Positions 30,519 through 39,017 of a stretch of DNA of 64,000 nucleotides are shown here, piece after piece. Below the pieces are notes generated by a model. That model saw only the letters and a program-made list of their open reading frames with translations, was not told the origin of the DNA and ran no database searches. The stretch is from Flavobacterium tistrianum. Lineage in GTDB: Bacteria > Bacteroidota > Bacteroidia > Flavobacteriales > Flavobacteriaceae. The stretch covers positions 248,001-312,000 of the forward strand of contig NZ_QJRH01000071.1 in assembly GCF_003254545.1 (NCBI RefSeq), in the 5' to 3' direction. How positions within the stretch are numbered: the stretch's first letter is position 1; the number at the start of each line of letters is the position of its first letter. Made by a program: the position numbers and the translations under genes.

Positions 30519-32894
30519 TTGAAAAATAAATTAAAAGCGTTTTTCCAGCGCCTTTTAAACTGGATAAAAAGAAACAAAATAAAATCAGCAATTGCATTTC
30601 TGCTCTTGCTGATTTACTATTTTTCGATACCTCGAACTTTATTCAAAGAACCATACTCTACGGTAATAGAAAGCAAAGAAGGAGAACTTTTAGGAGCTAA
30701 AATTGCCCGAGACGGACAATGGCGTTTTCCTGCGCAGGACAGTGTTCCAGATAAATTCAAGAAATGTATCGTTTATTTTGAAGACGAATATTTCTATAAA
30801 CATCCGGGTTTCAATCCAGGCGCAATGATTAATGCTTTTAAACAAAATAGAAAAGCAGGAAGAGTAGTTAGAGGAGGAAGTACATTGACGCAGCAAGTAA
30901 TCAGACTTTCAAGAAAAGGGAAAAACAGAACCTACTTTGAGAAACTGATTGAGATTATTCTGGCTACAAGATTGGAATTAAGATATTCTAAAAACGAAAT
31001 CCTCGAAATGTACGCGGCACATGCGCCTTTTGGTGGAAATGTTGTAGGATTAGAAATGGCTTCTTGGCGTTATTTTGGCGTTCAGTCTAATCAATTATCA
31101 TGGGCAGAAAATGCTGTTTTGGCTGTTTTGCCGAATGCACCAAGTTTAATTTATCCAGGAAAAAATCAAATAAAATTACTAAATAAACGAAACCGACTTT
31201 TATTAAAACTGCATCAGGAAGGTGTTATTGACAAGCAGACTTATGAGCTTTCTATAGAAGAACCATTGCCGCAAAAACCGTATGATTTGCCTCAAATTGC
31301 TCCTCATTTATTGCAAAGAGTGGCAAAAAACGAAGAAGGGACCAGAGTAAAAACTACGATTGATTATGCGTTACAAAATCGTGTAAATCAAATTGCGAGA
31401 TATTATTACAATCAATACAAACAAAACGAAGTTCATAATTTGGCTATTTTGGTAATTGATGTTCAGAGCAGAAATGTCATGAGTTATGTTGGGAATTCTC
31501 CAGCAGATTCAGATCACCAAAAAGATGTTGATATTATTGATGCGCCAAGAAGTACAGGAAGTATCTTAAAACCGCTTTTATACGGAGCGATGCTAGATGA
31601 TGGTGAGTTATTACCTAATACTTTAGTGGCTGATATTCCAACCCAAATTTCGGGATATACACCTCAAAATTTTAATTTGACATTTGACGGGGCTGTTCCG
31701 GCACATCGTGCATTATCGCGTTCGCTGAATATTCCAGCGGTTTTAATGCTTCAGGAATTTACTGTAAACAAGTTTTATGAAGAGCTTCAAAAATTCAAAT
31801 TAAAAAACATTAATAAAACGCCTGATCATTATGGTTTGTCCCTGATTTTGGGAGGTGCAGAAAGTAATTTATGGGATTTATGCCGAACATATGCCAATTT
31901 ATCTTCAACGTTAAATTATTATACTAAAAATAAAAGTCAATATAGAACAAATGAGTTCACAGAATTAAATTATAAAAACGATTTTAAGCCTGATTTTGGC
32001 TCAGAAACCGATCAGAAGAATATTTTGGGCGCTGGATCAATTTGGTTGACGTATAACGCCATGGAAGAGGTTAACAGGCCCGAAGGAGATGAAGCTTGGA
32101 AATTTTATGACAGTTCGCTGAAAATTGCATGGAAAACAGGAACCAGTTTCGGGAACCGAGATGCGTGGGCTATTGGAACCAATTCAAAATATGTGGTTGG
32201 AATTTGGGTTGGAAATGCAACTGGAGAAGGAAGACCAACTTTAACCGGAGTTACCAGTGCGGCGCCAATTTTATTTGATGTTTTTAATTTACTTCCAAGA
32301 CAAAGATGGTTTGATACGCCTTATAATGATTTGGCGGAAGTTGAAGTTTGCCGTTTAAGTGGTTATTTGGCAAAAGATAATTGTCCGAAAATCAAACAAT
32401 GGGTTACTAAAAAAGGAAAATCGACTAAGGTCTGTCCATATCATAGAACAATTCATTTGGATAAAACGGAGCAATTTCAAGTAAACAGCAGTTGTGAAAG
32501 TATTGATAATATTGTTACTAAAAACTGGTTTGTACTGCCTCCAGTTATGGCGTGGTATTACAAAAGTCAACATATAGAATACCTGCCCTTGCCACCATTT
32601 AAAGAAGGATGCGAAGGAACACAGACCACAACAATGGATTTTATTTATCCAAAAGCAAATAGTAAAATCTATTTGACAAAAGATTTTAATAGTAACGTTC
32701 AGCCTGTAATTTTAAAAGTGGCTTATTCTGAAAGAGATAAAGAGTTATTTTGGTATGTTGATGATGTTTATAAAGCAACAACAAAAACATTCCATGAACT
32801 GCCAATTACTCCCACAACGGGAATACATTATGTCACAGTTGTAGATGCTTCAGGAAATGAAATAAGAAGAAAAATTGAAATTGTTAGGGAATAA
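30519..32894 (+). CDS. pbpC: Penicillin-binding protein 1C (bifunctional peptidoglycan glycosyltransferase/transpeptidase)
   Basis: This inner-membrane enzyme polymerises and cross-links peptidoglycan. After a TM helix (IKSAIAFLLLLIYYF) comes the GT51 domain with YFEDEYFYKHPGFNPGAM near 85 and GGSTLTQQVIRLSRK near 119. The transpeptidase domain has SXXK as STGSILKP near 344, SRSLNIPA and KTGTSFGNRDAW near 539. The C-terminal 100 residues form the BiPBP_C domain typical of PBP1C. A GTG at 30492 gives nine more residues but lies within an interspersed inverted repeat, so the TTG at 30519 is preferred. It is linked with the upstream alpha-2-macroglobulin gene. Confidence 0.9.
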   Translation: MKNKLKAFFQRLLNWIKRNKIKSAIAFLLLLIYYFSIPRTLFKEPYSTVIESKEGELLGAKIARDGQWRFPAQDSVPDKFKKCIVYFEDEYFYKHPGFNPGAMINAFKQNRKAGRVVRGGSTLTQQVIRLSRKGKNRTYFEKLIEIILATRLELRYSKNEILEMYAAHAPFGGNVVGLEMASWRYFGVQSNQLSWAENAVLAVLPNAPSLIYPGKNQIKLLNKRNRLLLKLHQEGVIDKQTYELSIEEPLPQKPYDLPQIAPHLLQRVAKNEEGTRVKTTIDYALQNRVNQIARYYYNQYKQNEVHNLAILVIDVQSRNVMSYVGNSPADSDHQKDVDIIDAPRSTGSILKPLLYGAMLDDGELLPNTLVADIPTQISGYTPQNFNLTFDGAVPAHRALSRSLNIPAVLMLQEFTVNKFYEELQKFKLKNINKTPDHYGLSLILGGAESNLWDLCRTYANLSSTLNYYTKNKSQYRTNEFTELNYKNDFKPDFGSETDQKNILGAGSIWLTYNAMEEVNRPEGDEAWKFYDSSLKIAWKTGTSFGNRDAWAIGTNSKYVVGIWVGNATGEGRPTLTGVTSAAPILFDVFNLLPRQRWFDTPYNDLAEVEVCRLSGYLAKDNCPKIKQWVTKKGKSTKVCPYHRTIHLDKTEQFQVNSSCESIDNIVTKNWFVLPPVMAWYYKSQHIEYLPLPPFKEGCEGTQTTTMDFIYPKANSKIYLTKDFNSNVQPVILKVAYSERDKELFWYVDDVYKATTKTFHELPITPTTGIHYVTVVDASGNEIRRKIEIVRE

Positions 32895-32899
32895 AATAC

Positions 32900-33688
32900 T
32901 TACATAACCTTTAATTGTCCAAAAGCTTTTTTATTATTTGAAAAACGTAAAGTAAGCGAGGTAGTAAAACCTTTGTAAACAGGCATTTTTTCGTTTGTAT
33001 ATGGAAAAGAATAGCCAAATCCTAAATCAATTGCATTTAAAAATGTAAACCCACCTAAAACATAGGCATTTTTATGAGAGCTTCCCGTTTTTATAAATAA
33101 CAATTCTCTGTTATAAGATAAGTGTATATCAGGAAGACCATAATAATTTCCATTGTAGCTGTTTGTAATTCCAAAACCTGCTCCTAAGAATAGTTTGCTC
33201 TGATTTTTACAAGACAGGCAAAATTCTATACCTCCTGTTAAGAGGCTTTTGTTGGCTATTTTATAATCAATGTAAAAAATAGGCGATTCAGGGATTTTAA
33301 ATCCTGTATTCTTGTTTGCTCGATAATCAAAATTGCTCGCATCGACTATTTTTCCTTCTTTACTAAACCACTCGGCTTTGCCGAATAAGTATTTAGCATC
33401 AAAGTCACTTGCATAACCTTGAAATTGTAGCTGATTATTGTCTAGATAATAATCTTTAATAACAAAAAGAGAATCAGTGTTTTGTATCTTGTAGCCTGTA
33501 GCATCTTTCGTCTTAATTTTATAAGGTTTAGTGCGGTAGTATATGGCATTACCTTTGTTGGTTGTTTTCCAGTTTTTGTCAAAAAAAATTGTATCATTTT
33601 GAGCTGACATTTTTGAATTGAATAAGAACAAAGAAAAAAAAGTATAAAGTAAGACTTTGAAAATTGGCTTAAAGATAGTAAAAGGCAT
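32900..33688 (-). CDS. Hypothetical secreted protein with MORN-like N-terminus and barrel-like end
   Basis: The 262-aa protein starts at the ATG at 33688, which puts a signal peptide (FKVLLYTFFSLFLFNSKMSAQ) at the N-terminus. The further-upstream start in this frame would overlap rng and hide the signal. The mature part begins DTIFFDKNWKTTNKGNAIYY, resembling antitoxin/MORN-type or TonB-linked periplasmic repeats of Bacteroidota. The C-terminal half has alternating strands (FLGAGFGITNSYNGNYYGLP, FLNAIDLGFGYSF) suggestive of a membrane barrel. I cannot name a family. It lies downstream of rng, separated by a terminator, and converges on pbpC. Confidence 0.65.
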   Translation of the reverse strand: MPFTIFKPIFKVLLYTFFSLFLFNSKMSAQNDTIFFDKNWKTTNKGNAIYYRTKPYKIKTKDATGYKIQNTDSLFVIKDYYLDNNQLQFQGYASDFDAKYLFGKAEWFSKEGKIVDASNFDYRANKNTGFKIPESPIFYIDYKIANKSLLTGGIEFCLSCKNQSKLFLGAGFGITNSYNGNYYGLPDIHLSYNRELLFIKTGSSHKNAYVLGGFTFLNAIDLGFGYSFPYTNEKMPVYKGFTTSLTLRFSNNKKAFGQLKVM

Positions 33689-33748
33689 TATATAATAATT
33701 TAGCCTGTAAAAGTAAGAAAAATAATATTTATCTGCTATTTGGAACAA

Positions 33749-33781
33749 AAAAAACCGCCAGTCTTTCGAAAGGCGGTTTTT
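33749..33781 (-). terminator. Terminator after rng
   Basis: AAAAACCGCC(TTTC) / (GAAAG)ACTGGCGGTTTT pairing on the minus strand is followed by a long T run (TTTTTTTGTTCC), directly after the rng stop. Confidence 0.85.
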
Positions 33782-33785
33782 GGTT

Positions 33786-35330
33786 TTATTCTGAAATAAC
33801 ATTTCCTTTATTATCGTAGAAATGATATTCTAAGTACGTGTAAGCGTCACGAGGTATGATTTTCACCCATTTCTTATGTTCAAAAAACCATTTTGAACGT
33901 AATGATGGAAAACCTTTGCTGAGGTATGCAGCCACAAACGGGTGTGTATTAAGCACAACCTTGTTGTGGGTTTTTAAAAGTCTTTCTAAATCAGCGGTGA
34001 TCTTATCAATGATTAAAATTGGAGCTTCAATTTCGCCATTATGTTTGTTAGGATCTTCCTCTCTGGTTTTGATATTGACTTCTGGTCTTACTCGCTGTCT
34101 TGTAATCTGGACCAAACCAAACTTACTAGGCGGTAATATTTTATGTTTTGCTTTATCGTCGCTCATTTCTTCTCGCAAGAAGTCGAACAAAACTTTCCTG
34201 TTTTCTGGATTAGACATATCGATAAAATCAACTACGATTATTCCGCCCATATCTCGCAGACGCAATTGTCTGGCAATTTCTGCTGCAGCAATCATATTTA
34301 CTTCCATGGCAGTGTCTTCTTGGTTGGTCGCTTTATTAGAACGGTTTCCGCTGTTTACGTCTATAACGTGAAGAGCTTCAGTGTGTTCTATAATAAGATA
34401 AGCACCTTTACTCATGGAAACAGTTCGGCCAAATGAAGTTTTGATTTGTCTCTCTATATTGTATTTCTCAAAAATCGGAGTGTCATTTGATTGATAAAAC
34501 TTAACAATCGATTGTTTTGAAGGTGCAATTTCTTGCAGATATTCCTTCGTTTGATGGTACAACTCTTCATCATCTATTTGGATACCGCTGAAGGTATCGT
34601 TGAATACATCTCTTAATATTGAAGAAGCTCTGTTAAGCTCTCCTAATACTTTTGATGGATGATGAGCAGTTGGTAATTTTTTACACATTGCAGACCATCT
34701 GCCAAGCAGGTTCTGCAAATCTTTTTCTAATTCGGCTACGTTTTTGCCTTCGGCTACTGTACGAACAATAACACCAAATCCTTTAGGTTTGATCGATAGA
34801 ACAAGTTTTTTTAGACGATCCTTTTCTTTTTTGTCTTCTATTTTTTGAGAAATAGAAACGCGATCAGAAAAAGGAACTAGAACGATAAATCTTCCGGCAA
34901 GAGAAAGCTCAGCACTTATTCTTGGGCCTTTGGTCGATATAGGTTCTTTAACTACTTGAACTAAGACAGATTGATTGGCACTTAAAATATCAGTAATGAT
35001 GCCATCTTTGTCAATCTCTTTCTCAAACTGAAAGGTTTTTAGGGAGAAATCTTTTAATTTACCTGCGCTTACAAGTTTTATGAATTTCAGCTGAGAAGCT
35101 AGATTTGGACCTAAATCATGATAATGTAAAAAGGCATCTTTTTCGAAGCCAACATTCACAAAAGCAGCATTAAGTCCAGCAACTGGTTTTCTGATTTTGG
35201 CAATAAAAATATCACCAACCTGAAAGTTGCTTTTTTCTTCTTCTTTGTGTAATTCAATTAGTTTTCCATCTTTTAATAAGGCAAAATCTACTGCATCAGA
35301 ACTAGATCTAATGATTAATTCTTTATTCAC
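33786..35330 (-). CDS. rng: Ribonuclease G (RNase E/G family)
   Basis: This endoribonuclease acts in 16S rRNA 5'-end maturation and mRNA decay. The 514-aa protein begins with the family segment MNKELIIRSSSDAVDFALLK. An S1-like domain follows (VGDIFIAKIRKPVAGLNAAF near 37-56). The RNase H-like catalytic part has HVIDVNSGNRSNK near 322 and IVVDFIDMSNPENRKVL near 365-381, containing the metal-binding aspartates. No long C-terminal scaffold of RNase E type is present. It is the downstream member of a minus-strand group with HU and the 30-aa basic protein. Confidence 0.93.
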   Translation of the reverse strand: MNKELIIRSSSDAVDFALLKDGKLIELHKEEEKSNFQVGDIFIAKIRKPVAGLNAAFVNVGFEKDAFLHYHDLGPNLASQLKFIKLVSAGKLKDFSLKTFQFEKEIDKDGIITDILSANQSVLVQVVKEPISTKGPRISAELSLAGRFIVLVPFSDRVSISQKIEDKKEKDRLKKLVLSIKPKGFGVIVRTVAEGKNVAELEKDLQNLLGRWSAMCKKLPTAHHPSKVLGELNRASSILRDVFNDTFSGIQIDDEELYHQTKEYLQEIAPSKQSIVKFYQSNDTPIFEKYNIERQIKTSFGRTVSMSKGAYLIIEHTEALHVIDVNSGNRSNKATNQEDTAMEVNMIAAAEIARQLRLRDMGGIIVVDFIDMSNPENRKVLFDFLREEMSDDKAKHKILPPSKFGLVQITRQRVRPEVNIKTREEDPNKHNGEIEAPILIIDKITADLERLLKTHNKVVLNTHPFVAAYLSKGFPSLRSKWFFEHKKWVKIIPRDAYTYLEYHFYDNKGNVISE

Positions 35331-35354
35331 ACTGTAAATTTTTATCCAGACTTT

Positions 35355-35432
35355 TAGTTTCAGGTTTTAAGTTTCAAGTTTCAAGTTTTACAACTCATAA
35401 CTTAACACTCATAACTCATAACTGAATTGTAA
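35355..35432. repeat. Tandem CAAGTTT / AACTCATAACT oligomer tract
   Basis: The tract GTTTCAGGTTTTAAGTTTCA, then AGTTTCAAGTTTTACAACTC, is followed by ATAACTTAACACTCATAACT and CATAACT. Two neighbouring heptamer and decamer repeat types make up most of the gap upstream of rng. It is non-coding. Confidence 0.65.
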
Positions 35433-35604
35433 GGATGGATTAAACAATATTTTTAACAGGTATTAACCCGGCTGGGAAAGTTAAATTTCAATTTATAAAT
35501 TCCAAATTCAAACTAAATCGACGTTGAAGCCTTAATTTTTGGATTTTGGATTTTCTTTTTTTGAATTTTTGAAATTTCCCAAATTTCAATGAACGTTTAA
35601 AAAG

Positions 35605-35630
35605 AAAAAAGTAGTTTAAAACTACTTTTT
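35605..35630 (-). terminator. Terminator overlapping the stop codon of the 30-aa basic protein
   Basis: AAAAAGTAGTTT / AAACTACTTTTT forms a perfect stem. The TAG stop of the small gene (35622-35624) lies in the 5' half of the hairpin on the minus strand. An oligo-T follows. Confidence 0.8.
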
Positions 35631-35714
35631 CTTTTTGTGGCGGTTAGCTCTCGCTCTTTTCTTACGTTTGTGAGTCGCTACCTTATGTCTCTTTCTTTTT
35701 TTACCACTTGGCAT
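35622..35714 (-). CDS. 30-residue very basic protein (possible ribosome-associated protein)
   Basis: The translation starts MPSGKKRKRHKVATHKRKK and continues RARANRHKKKK, ending at a TAG inside the terminator. About two thirds of the residues are Lys, Arg or His. The ATG, the stop and the position between a strong terminator and the HU gene support a real gene. I recall the same sequence beside HU in other Flavobacteriia. A small ribosomal protein specific to Bacteroidota (named bL38 in the F. johnsoniae ribosome) is a candidate identity, not verified here. Cotranscription with the HU gene, 27 bases upstream, is likely. Confidence 0.75.
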   Translation of the reverse strand: MPSGKKRKRHKVATHKRKKRARANRHKKKK

Positions 35715-35741
35715 ATTGTGTCAGATTTATGTTAATTAATA

Positions 35742-36032
35742 TTATTTTGCTTCGTTGTTAGTTTTAACTCCCTCTACAAAAACTTTTGCAGGTTTGAACG
35801 CAGGAATGTTGTGTGCTGGAATTTTAATAGTAGTGTTTTTAGAAATGTTTCTTCCAGTCTTTTCAGCTCTAGTTTTAACGATAAAACTACCGAAACCTCT
35901 TAAGTATACATTGTCTCCAGTTTCTAAAGAAGTCTTAACTTCTTCCATAAAAGTTTCTACTGTTGCTTGAACGTCTCCTTTTTCAAGACCTAGTTTCTCT
36001 GAAATCTTCGCTACGATATCTGCTTTCGTCAT
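35742..36032 (-). CDS. HU/IHF family DNA-binding protein
   Basis: The 96-aa protein is a nucleoid DNA-bending protein. It starts MTKADIVAKISEKLGLEKGD, has the family segment VYLRGFGSFIVKTRAEKTGR at about 43-62, and contains the arm region NISKNTTIKIPAHNIPAFKPA with the Pro that intercalates DNA. The short C-terminal tail (EGVKTNNEAK) is slightly longer than E. coli HU. A TATATTTG promoter lies 50 bases upstream, divergent from mutY. Confidence 0.93.
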   Translation of the reverse strand: MTKADIVAKISEKLGLEKGDVQATVETFMEEVKTSLETGDNVYLRGFGSFIVKTRAEKTGRNISKNTTIKIPAHNIPAFKPAKVFVEGVKTNNEAK

Positions 36033-36081
36033 TTTCTTTCCTATTTTATTTTATAAATGGTGTACTATTTTTTTGAGTTTG

Positions 36082-36089
36082 CAAATATA
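36082..36089 (-). promoter_or_regulatory. -7 promoter element of the HU gene
   Basis: TATATTTG on the minus strand fits TAnnTTTG, with a CTTG about 20 bases upstream as the likely -33. The leader to the ATG is about 45 bases. Confidence 0.65.
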
Positions 36090-36146
36090 GGAATTAAAAA
36101 AATAATTAATCAAGCTAATTCGTTAAATTTTAATTACATAAACATT

Positions 36147-36154
36147 TACTTTTG
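36147..36154 (+). promoter_or_regulatory. -7 promoter element of mutY
   Basis: TACTTTTG lies 18 bases before the mutY ATG. It overlaps the alternative TTG start at 36152 and so argues against that start. Confidence 0.65.
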
Positions 36155-36172
36155 CAATCTAAGTATTTTGCA

Positions 36173-37219
36173 ATGGATTTTCATAACATATTGATAAAAT
36201 GGTATTTACAGCATAAACGTGATTTGCCGTGGCGAAAAACAGTCGATCCGTACCAGATTTGGCTCTCAGAAATTATGCTTCAGCAGACAAGAGTTGTGCA
36301 AGGAATGCCTTACTTTTTCTCATTTACCAAGGAATTTCCTACTGTAAAACATTTGGCAGACGCCCCCGAAGAGAAGGTTTTGAAACTTTGGCAAGGCTTA
36401 GGTTATTATTCTCGCGCTCGAAACCTTCATAAAACGGCTCAATATATAAGTAATGATTTAAATGGAGTTTTCCCTGATTCGTATAAAGAACTTCTAAAAC
36501 TTAAAGGAGTAGGCGAGTATACTGCAGCTGCGATAGCTTCTTTTTCTTATAATGAATTGGTTCCTGTTGTAGATGGAAATGTCTTTCGCGTACTGTCTCG
36601 TTATTTTGATGTTGAGTCTGATATTGCGCTTCCCGCTACTAAAAGAGAATTTACGGCTTTGGCGCAAGAATTAATGCCAAAAGATAATCCAGCGATTTTT
36701 AATCAAGCTATAATGGAGTTTGGAGCGCTGCAATGTGTTCCTAAAAGTCCGGATTGTTCTGTTTGTGTTTTTAACGAAAGCTGTGCTGCATTGCAAAAAG
36801 GAAAAGTAAATATGCTTCCTGTTAAATCTAAAAAACTTAAAGTAACCAATCGTTATTTTAATTATTTGATTTTGGAAGATGTTTTAGGAAAGACAGTAAT
36901 CCAAAAAAGAACCCAAAAAGGAATTTGGCTTAATTTATATGAGTTTCCTTTGTTGGAAACAGAATCGATTATTGGTTTTAATGAGGTTTCCAAAAAAGCA
37001 AAAGAAGAAATTTTTCCTGAATACACCATTATAAGTATAGAAGATTACAGTGAATCGACCATCGTACATAAACTTTCGCACCAACATCTTCATATTCAAT
37101 TTTGGAAAATTAAAGTACAGGAGAAAATCGAAAACGGAATAGATTCTCAAAAATTAAAAACTTTTCCTTTTCCTATTGCGATATATAATTTTATAGAAAA
37201 GCAAGAAATAAATTGCTAA
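36173..37219 (+). CDS. mutY: A/G-specific adenine DNA glycosylase
   Basis: The enzyme removes adenine mispaired with 8-oxoguanine. The 348-aa protein (from the ATG at 36173) has the N-terminal DLPWRKTVDPYQIWLSEIML and the catalytic Glu region MLQQTRV. The HhH motif is LKGVGEYTAAAIASF near 111-125, and VVDGNVFRVLSR follows with the catalytic Asp. The [4Fe-4S] ligands CVPKSPDCSVCVFNESC (spacing 6-2-5) lie near 187-203. The C-terminal NUDIX-like domain for 8-oxoG recognition is present. Confidence 0.94.
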   Translation: MDFHNILIKWYLQHKRDLPWRKTVDPYQIWLSEIMLQQTRVVQGMPYFFSFTKEFPTVKHLADAPEEKVLKLWQGLGYYSRARNLHKTAQYISNDLNGVFPDSYKELLKLKGVGEYTAAAIASFSYNELVPVVDGNVFRVLSRYFDVESDIALPATKREFTALAQELMPKDNPAIFNQAIMEFGALQCVPKSPDCSVCVFNESCAALQKGKVNMLPVKSKKLKVTNRYFNYLILEDVLGKTVIQKRTQKGIWLNLYEFPLLETESIIGFNEVSKKAKEEIFPEYTIISIEDYSESTIVHKLSHQHLHIQFWKIKVQEKIENGIDSQKLKTFPFPIAIYNFIEKQEINC

Positions 37220-37226
37220 AAAAATG

Positions 37227-37234
37227 TATCTTTG
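37227..37234 (+). promoter_or_regulatory. -7 promoter element of ssb
   Basis: TATCTTTG lies 21 bases before the ssb ATG (37256), with a TTGC about 12-15 bases upstream. It overlaps the possible TTG start at 37232, which supports the ATG. Confidence 0.6.
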
Positions 37235-37255
37235 GGAGAAATACTACCAAAAACT

Positions 37256-37693
37256 ATGAACGGAACATTAAATAAAGTGATGCTTATTGGCCATTTGGGC
37301 GATGATGTAAAGATGCATTATTTTGATGGAGGAAACTGCATCGGACGTTTTCAGCTGGCTACCAATGAGGTGTATATCAATAAAACGACCAATGAAAAGA
37401 TTACCTCTACAGAATGGCATAATTTGGTTGTGCGTAATAAAGCCGCAGAGATTTGCGAAAAATATCTTTCTAAGGGAGATAAAATTTATGTAGAAGGAAG
37501 AATAAAATCTCGTCAGTGGCAGACTGAAGATGGAACGACAAAATATACTACAGAAATTCAGGTTACAGAGTTTACTTTTCTGACTACCAAAAAAGAAACT
37601 GCATATACAAAGCAAAACCAGGATGCGGAGTCGCCAAAAAATACTAACTTTGATGCTCCTGAAGGGCTTCCAATCAATGATCTGCCTTTCTAA
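37256..37693 (+). CDS. ssb: Single-stranded DNA-binding protein
   Basis: The 145-aa OB-fold protein coats ssDNA in replication and repair. It begins NGTLNKVMLIGHLGDDVKMH, contains STEWHNLVVRNKAAEICEKY and KIYVEGRIKSRQWQTEDGTT, and ends in the interaction tip INDLPF after a polar linker. The ATG at 37256 follows the promoter, while the TTG at 37232 would fall in the -7 box. It lies 27 bases upstream of gldE, and ssb-gldE-gldD may form one transcription unit. Confidence 0.93.
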   Translation: MNGTLNKVMLIGHLGDDVKMHYFDGGNCIGRFQLATNEVYINKTTNEKITSTEWHNLVVRNKAAEICEKYLSKGDKIYVEGRIKSRQWQTEDGTTKYTTEIQVTEFTFLTTKKETAYTKQNQDAESPKNTNFDAPEGLPINDLPF

Positions 37694-37720
37694 AGTGATG
37701 TTTAACTAATTTTATGCAAT

Positions 37721-39016
37721 TTGGACCCAGAGCCCAGTTTACTTTTTTCTACCAATCTTGACGCCAATTTAATTATTGGTTTCGTCGGAATTTTTATTTT
37801 GTTATTTCTTTCAGCAATCGTTTCTGGTGCTGAAGTTGCTCTTTTTTCTTTATCACAGCAAGATATCGACAATTCTTTAAATGATAATCCTGCAAAAGGA
37901 AAAATTATTTCAAACTTATTAGATAAGCCTAAAAAGCTTTTAGCAACTTTATTGGTTGCAAATAACTTCTTTAATATTGGTGTAGTAATCCTATTTGCTT
38001 ATTTAGGACAGAGTATTTTTGCTAGTGTTAGTTCGCCAGCTTTTAAATTTACGCTCGAAGTAATTCTGGTCACTTTTCTAATTTTATTATTTGGCGAAGT
38101 GCTTCCTAAAGTTTATGCAAGCAGAAACAGCGTTCGATTTGCCAAACGTGTCGCTTATCCGTTGGCATTTTTAGATAAAGTGCTTACTCCGATTAGCTTG
38201 CCGATGCGTGCCGTTACGATATATTTTCAAAACAAATTAGGAAAGCAAAAAAGTAATTTCTCTGTCAATCAACTTTCTCAGGCATTGGAACTTACAGATT
38301 CGGAAGGAACTTCGACAGAAGAACAGAAAATCCTTGAAGGAATTGTTTCTTTCGGAAATACTGATACAAAGCAGGTAATGAGTCCAAGAATTGATATTTT
38401 TGCATTGGAAATAACAGAGACATTCGCAGAAATTTATCCTAAGATAATTGAAACAGGATTTTCAAGAATTCCAGTTTATCGAGATAATATTGATCAGATT
38501 GAAGGCGTGCTTTTCGTAAAAGATTTGCTTCCTCATATTGATAAGGAAGAGTTTGATTGGACTTCTTTAATAAGAGAAGCGTTCTTTGTTCCTGAGAATA
38601 AAAAACTGGATAATCTATTGAAGGATTTTCAAAGCTTAAAAAGCCACTTAGCAATCGTAGTTGATGAATATGGCGGAACTTCTGGATTGGTTTCTTTAGA
38701 AGATGTTATCGAGGAAATAGTTGGTGATATTAGTGATGAATTTGATGATGAAAACCTGAACTTCTCACAAATAGATGAGAATAATTTTCTTTTTGAAGGA
38801 AAAATAAACCTGAAAGACTTCTACAGAATTGTAGATGTTGACGAAGATGTTTTTGAAGCTCATAAAGGCGAAGCCGAAACTTTAGCTGGATTTATTCTAG
38901 AGATTTTGGGCAATTTCCCTAAAAAAGATCAAAAAGTGCCTTTTGAAAACTGTATTTTTACCGTAGAAACAGTTGATAAAAAGCGTGTAAAACAAATAAA
39001 AGTAACTATAAATTAA
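37721..39016 (+). CDS. gldE: Gliding motility-associated protein GldE (CNNM/CorC-HlyC family)
   Basis: This 431-aa inner-membrane protein has an N-terminal DUF21/CNNM region with three or four helices (IIGFVGIFILLFLSAIVSGA near 17-36, then LLATLLVANNFFNIGVVILF). Two CBS domains include VMSPRIDIFALEITETFAEI and HLAIVVDEYGGTSGLVSLED near 311-330. A CorC_HlyC transporter-associated domain forms the end. Its position directly before gldD matches the gldD/gldE pairing of F. johnsoniae. It starts with TTG because no in-frame ATG precedes the first helix. The transport substrate is unknown. Confidence 0.88.
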   Translation: MDPEPSLLFSTNLDANLIIGFVGIFILLFLSAIVSGAEVALFSLSQQDIDNSLNDNPAKGKIISNLLDKPKKLLATLLVANNFFNIGVVILFAYLGQSIFASVSSPAFKFTLEVILVTFLILLFGEVLPKVYASRNSVRFAKRVAYPLAFLDKVLTPISLPMRAVTIYFQNKLGKQKSNFSVNQLSQALELTDSEGTSTEEQKILEGIVSFGNTDTKQVMSPRIDIFALEITETFAEIYPKIIETGFSRIPVYRDNIDQIEGVLFVKDLLPHIDKEEFDWTSLIREAFFVPENKKLDNLLKDFQSLKSHLAIVVDEYGGTSGLVSLEDVIEEIVGDISDEFDDENLNFSQIDENNFLFEGKINLKDFYRIVDVDEDVFEAHKGEAETLAGFILEILGNFPKKDQKVPFENCIFTVETVDKKRVKQIKVTIN

Positions 39017-39017
39017 A

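Noticed and set aside
33689..33802. Longer N-terminus for the hypothetical secreted protein
   Set aside because: It would overlap the rng terminator and coding end and bury the signal peptide. The internal ATG at 33688 fits better.
33856..34436. Plus-strand frames antisense to rng (171 and 97 codons)
   Set aside because: rng is intact with all its motifs. The antisense products show no recognisable family.
36152..36172. TTG start for mutY
   Set aside because: It lies in the TACTTTTG promoter box, and the ATG at 36173 matches the family N-terminus.
37232..37255. TTG start for ssb
   Set aside because: It is part of the TATCTTTG promoter element, and the SSB fold begins at the ATG at 37256.
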